Shown: positions 23,367-23,418 of the stretch, in pieces
Layout: every line of letters starts with the position of its first letter
Position numbering within the stretch: position 1 is the stretch's first letter
Source of the DNA: CAYGWX01 sp964353855 [NCBI: uncultured bacterium]
GTDB taxonomy: Bacteria; Edwardsbacteria; CAYGWX01
Length of the DNA: 23,418 nt
Assembly: GCA_964353855.1 (NCBI GenBank)
Contig: CAYGWX010000018.1
Span: 13,334-36,751 of the forward strand
Reading direction: 5' to 3'
Made by a program: the position numbers and the translations under genes
Notes under the pieces: model-generated
What the model saw: the letters and a program-made list of their open reading frames with translations, nothing else
Databases searched by the model: none
Told to the model about the DNA's origin: nothing

Positions 23367-23418
23367 GGCTGTCCGATAATTATTTGATTTTCTTTGAGAG
23401 CGGAAGCATGGTAAAATA
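23367..23418 (+). promoter_or_regulatory. possible promoter at the right edge
   Basis: TGG followed by TAAAAT near 23410-23417 looks like an extended -10 in the style of the other peptidase promoters. No well-spaced -35 is seen, and any gene it serves is outside the window. Confidence 0.25.

Noticed and set aside
23330-23400. GAGGCTGTCC text after the last gene, considered as an insertion-sequence end
   Set aside because: No transposase, matching inverted end or target duplication is visible in the window.

Overview
The window is 23.4 kb of GC-rich bacterial chromosome. Everything up to about 14.75 kb is coded on the minus strand, and three large secreted peptidase genes lie on the plus strand from 15.37 kb onward. 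The lineage is not given by the sequence. Several traits suggest a Gram-negative, probably uncultured FCB-type candidate lineage (Zixibacteria/WOR-3/Eisenbacteria-like): very large secreted peptidases carrying FnIII modules and ending in a FlgD-Ig/T9SS-like domain (NPF...VYNVAGQMVR...GxYxxxWDGRD...SGVYLYRL), SecD and SecF as separate genes, a DUF4292 lipoprotein and PAS-GGDEF proteins. This assignment is inference.

Minus strand, right to left. (a) A sigma70-like promoter (14802-14831) drives an M23/LytM membrane-anchored peptidase, then secD, secF and tRNA-Asp(GTC), and ends at a hairpin at 11009-11033. (b) An extended -10 promoter (10958-10986) drives a membrane PAS-GGDEF protein and the isoprenoid gene ispG, with a likely terminator at 8576-8601. 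(c) A strong promoter (8511-8540) drives a small cysteine-rich secreted protein, which ends at a near-perfect terminator (8071-8112). (d) An extended -10 promoter (8036-8041) lies so close to its ATG that the hypothetical exported protein at 7282-8028 should be made from a leaderless mRNA. (e) A TTGACT-N17-TATAGT promoter (7038-7066) starts a tightly packed nine-gene run: class-II cyclic-nucleotide phosphodiesterase-like MBL protein, DUF151 bifunctional nuclease, TPR lipoprotein, DUF4292 lipoprotein, PAS-PAS-GGDEF cyclase, CutA, a short QueG-like double [4Fe-4S] protein, OsmC and a DUF4416 protein cut by the left edge.

A 628-bp divergent spacer (14744-15371) holds a REP-like palindrome, degenerate short repeats, two clean inverted repeats and a perfect consensus promoter (TTGACA-N17-TATAAT).

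Plus strand. An M28 metallopeptidase of 953 aa is followed by an M1-family peptidase of 682 aa, and 31 nt later by a second M28 peptidase of 954 aa. The two M28 genes are tandem paralogues with constant 5096-bp register over their 3' parts and a 248-bp tract of 100% nucleotide identity, a signature of gene conversion or recent duplication with uneven drift. All three peptidases share the same C-terminal domain, so they probably use the same export or surface-anchoring route and act together in extracellular protein or peptide breakdown. No CRISPR array, transposase, phage gene or defence system was found.
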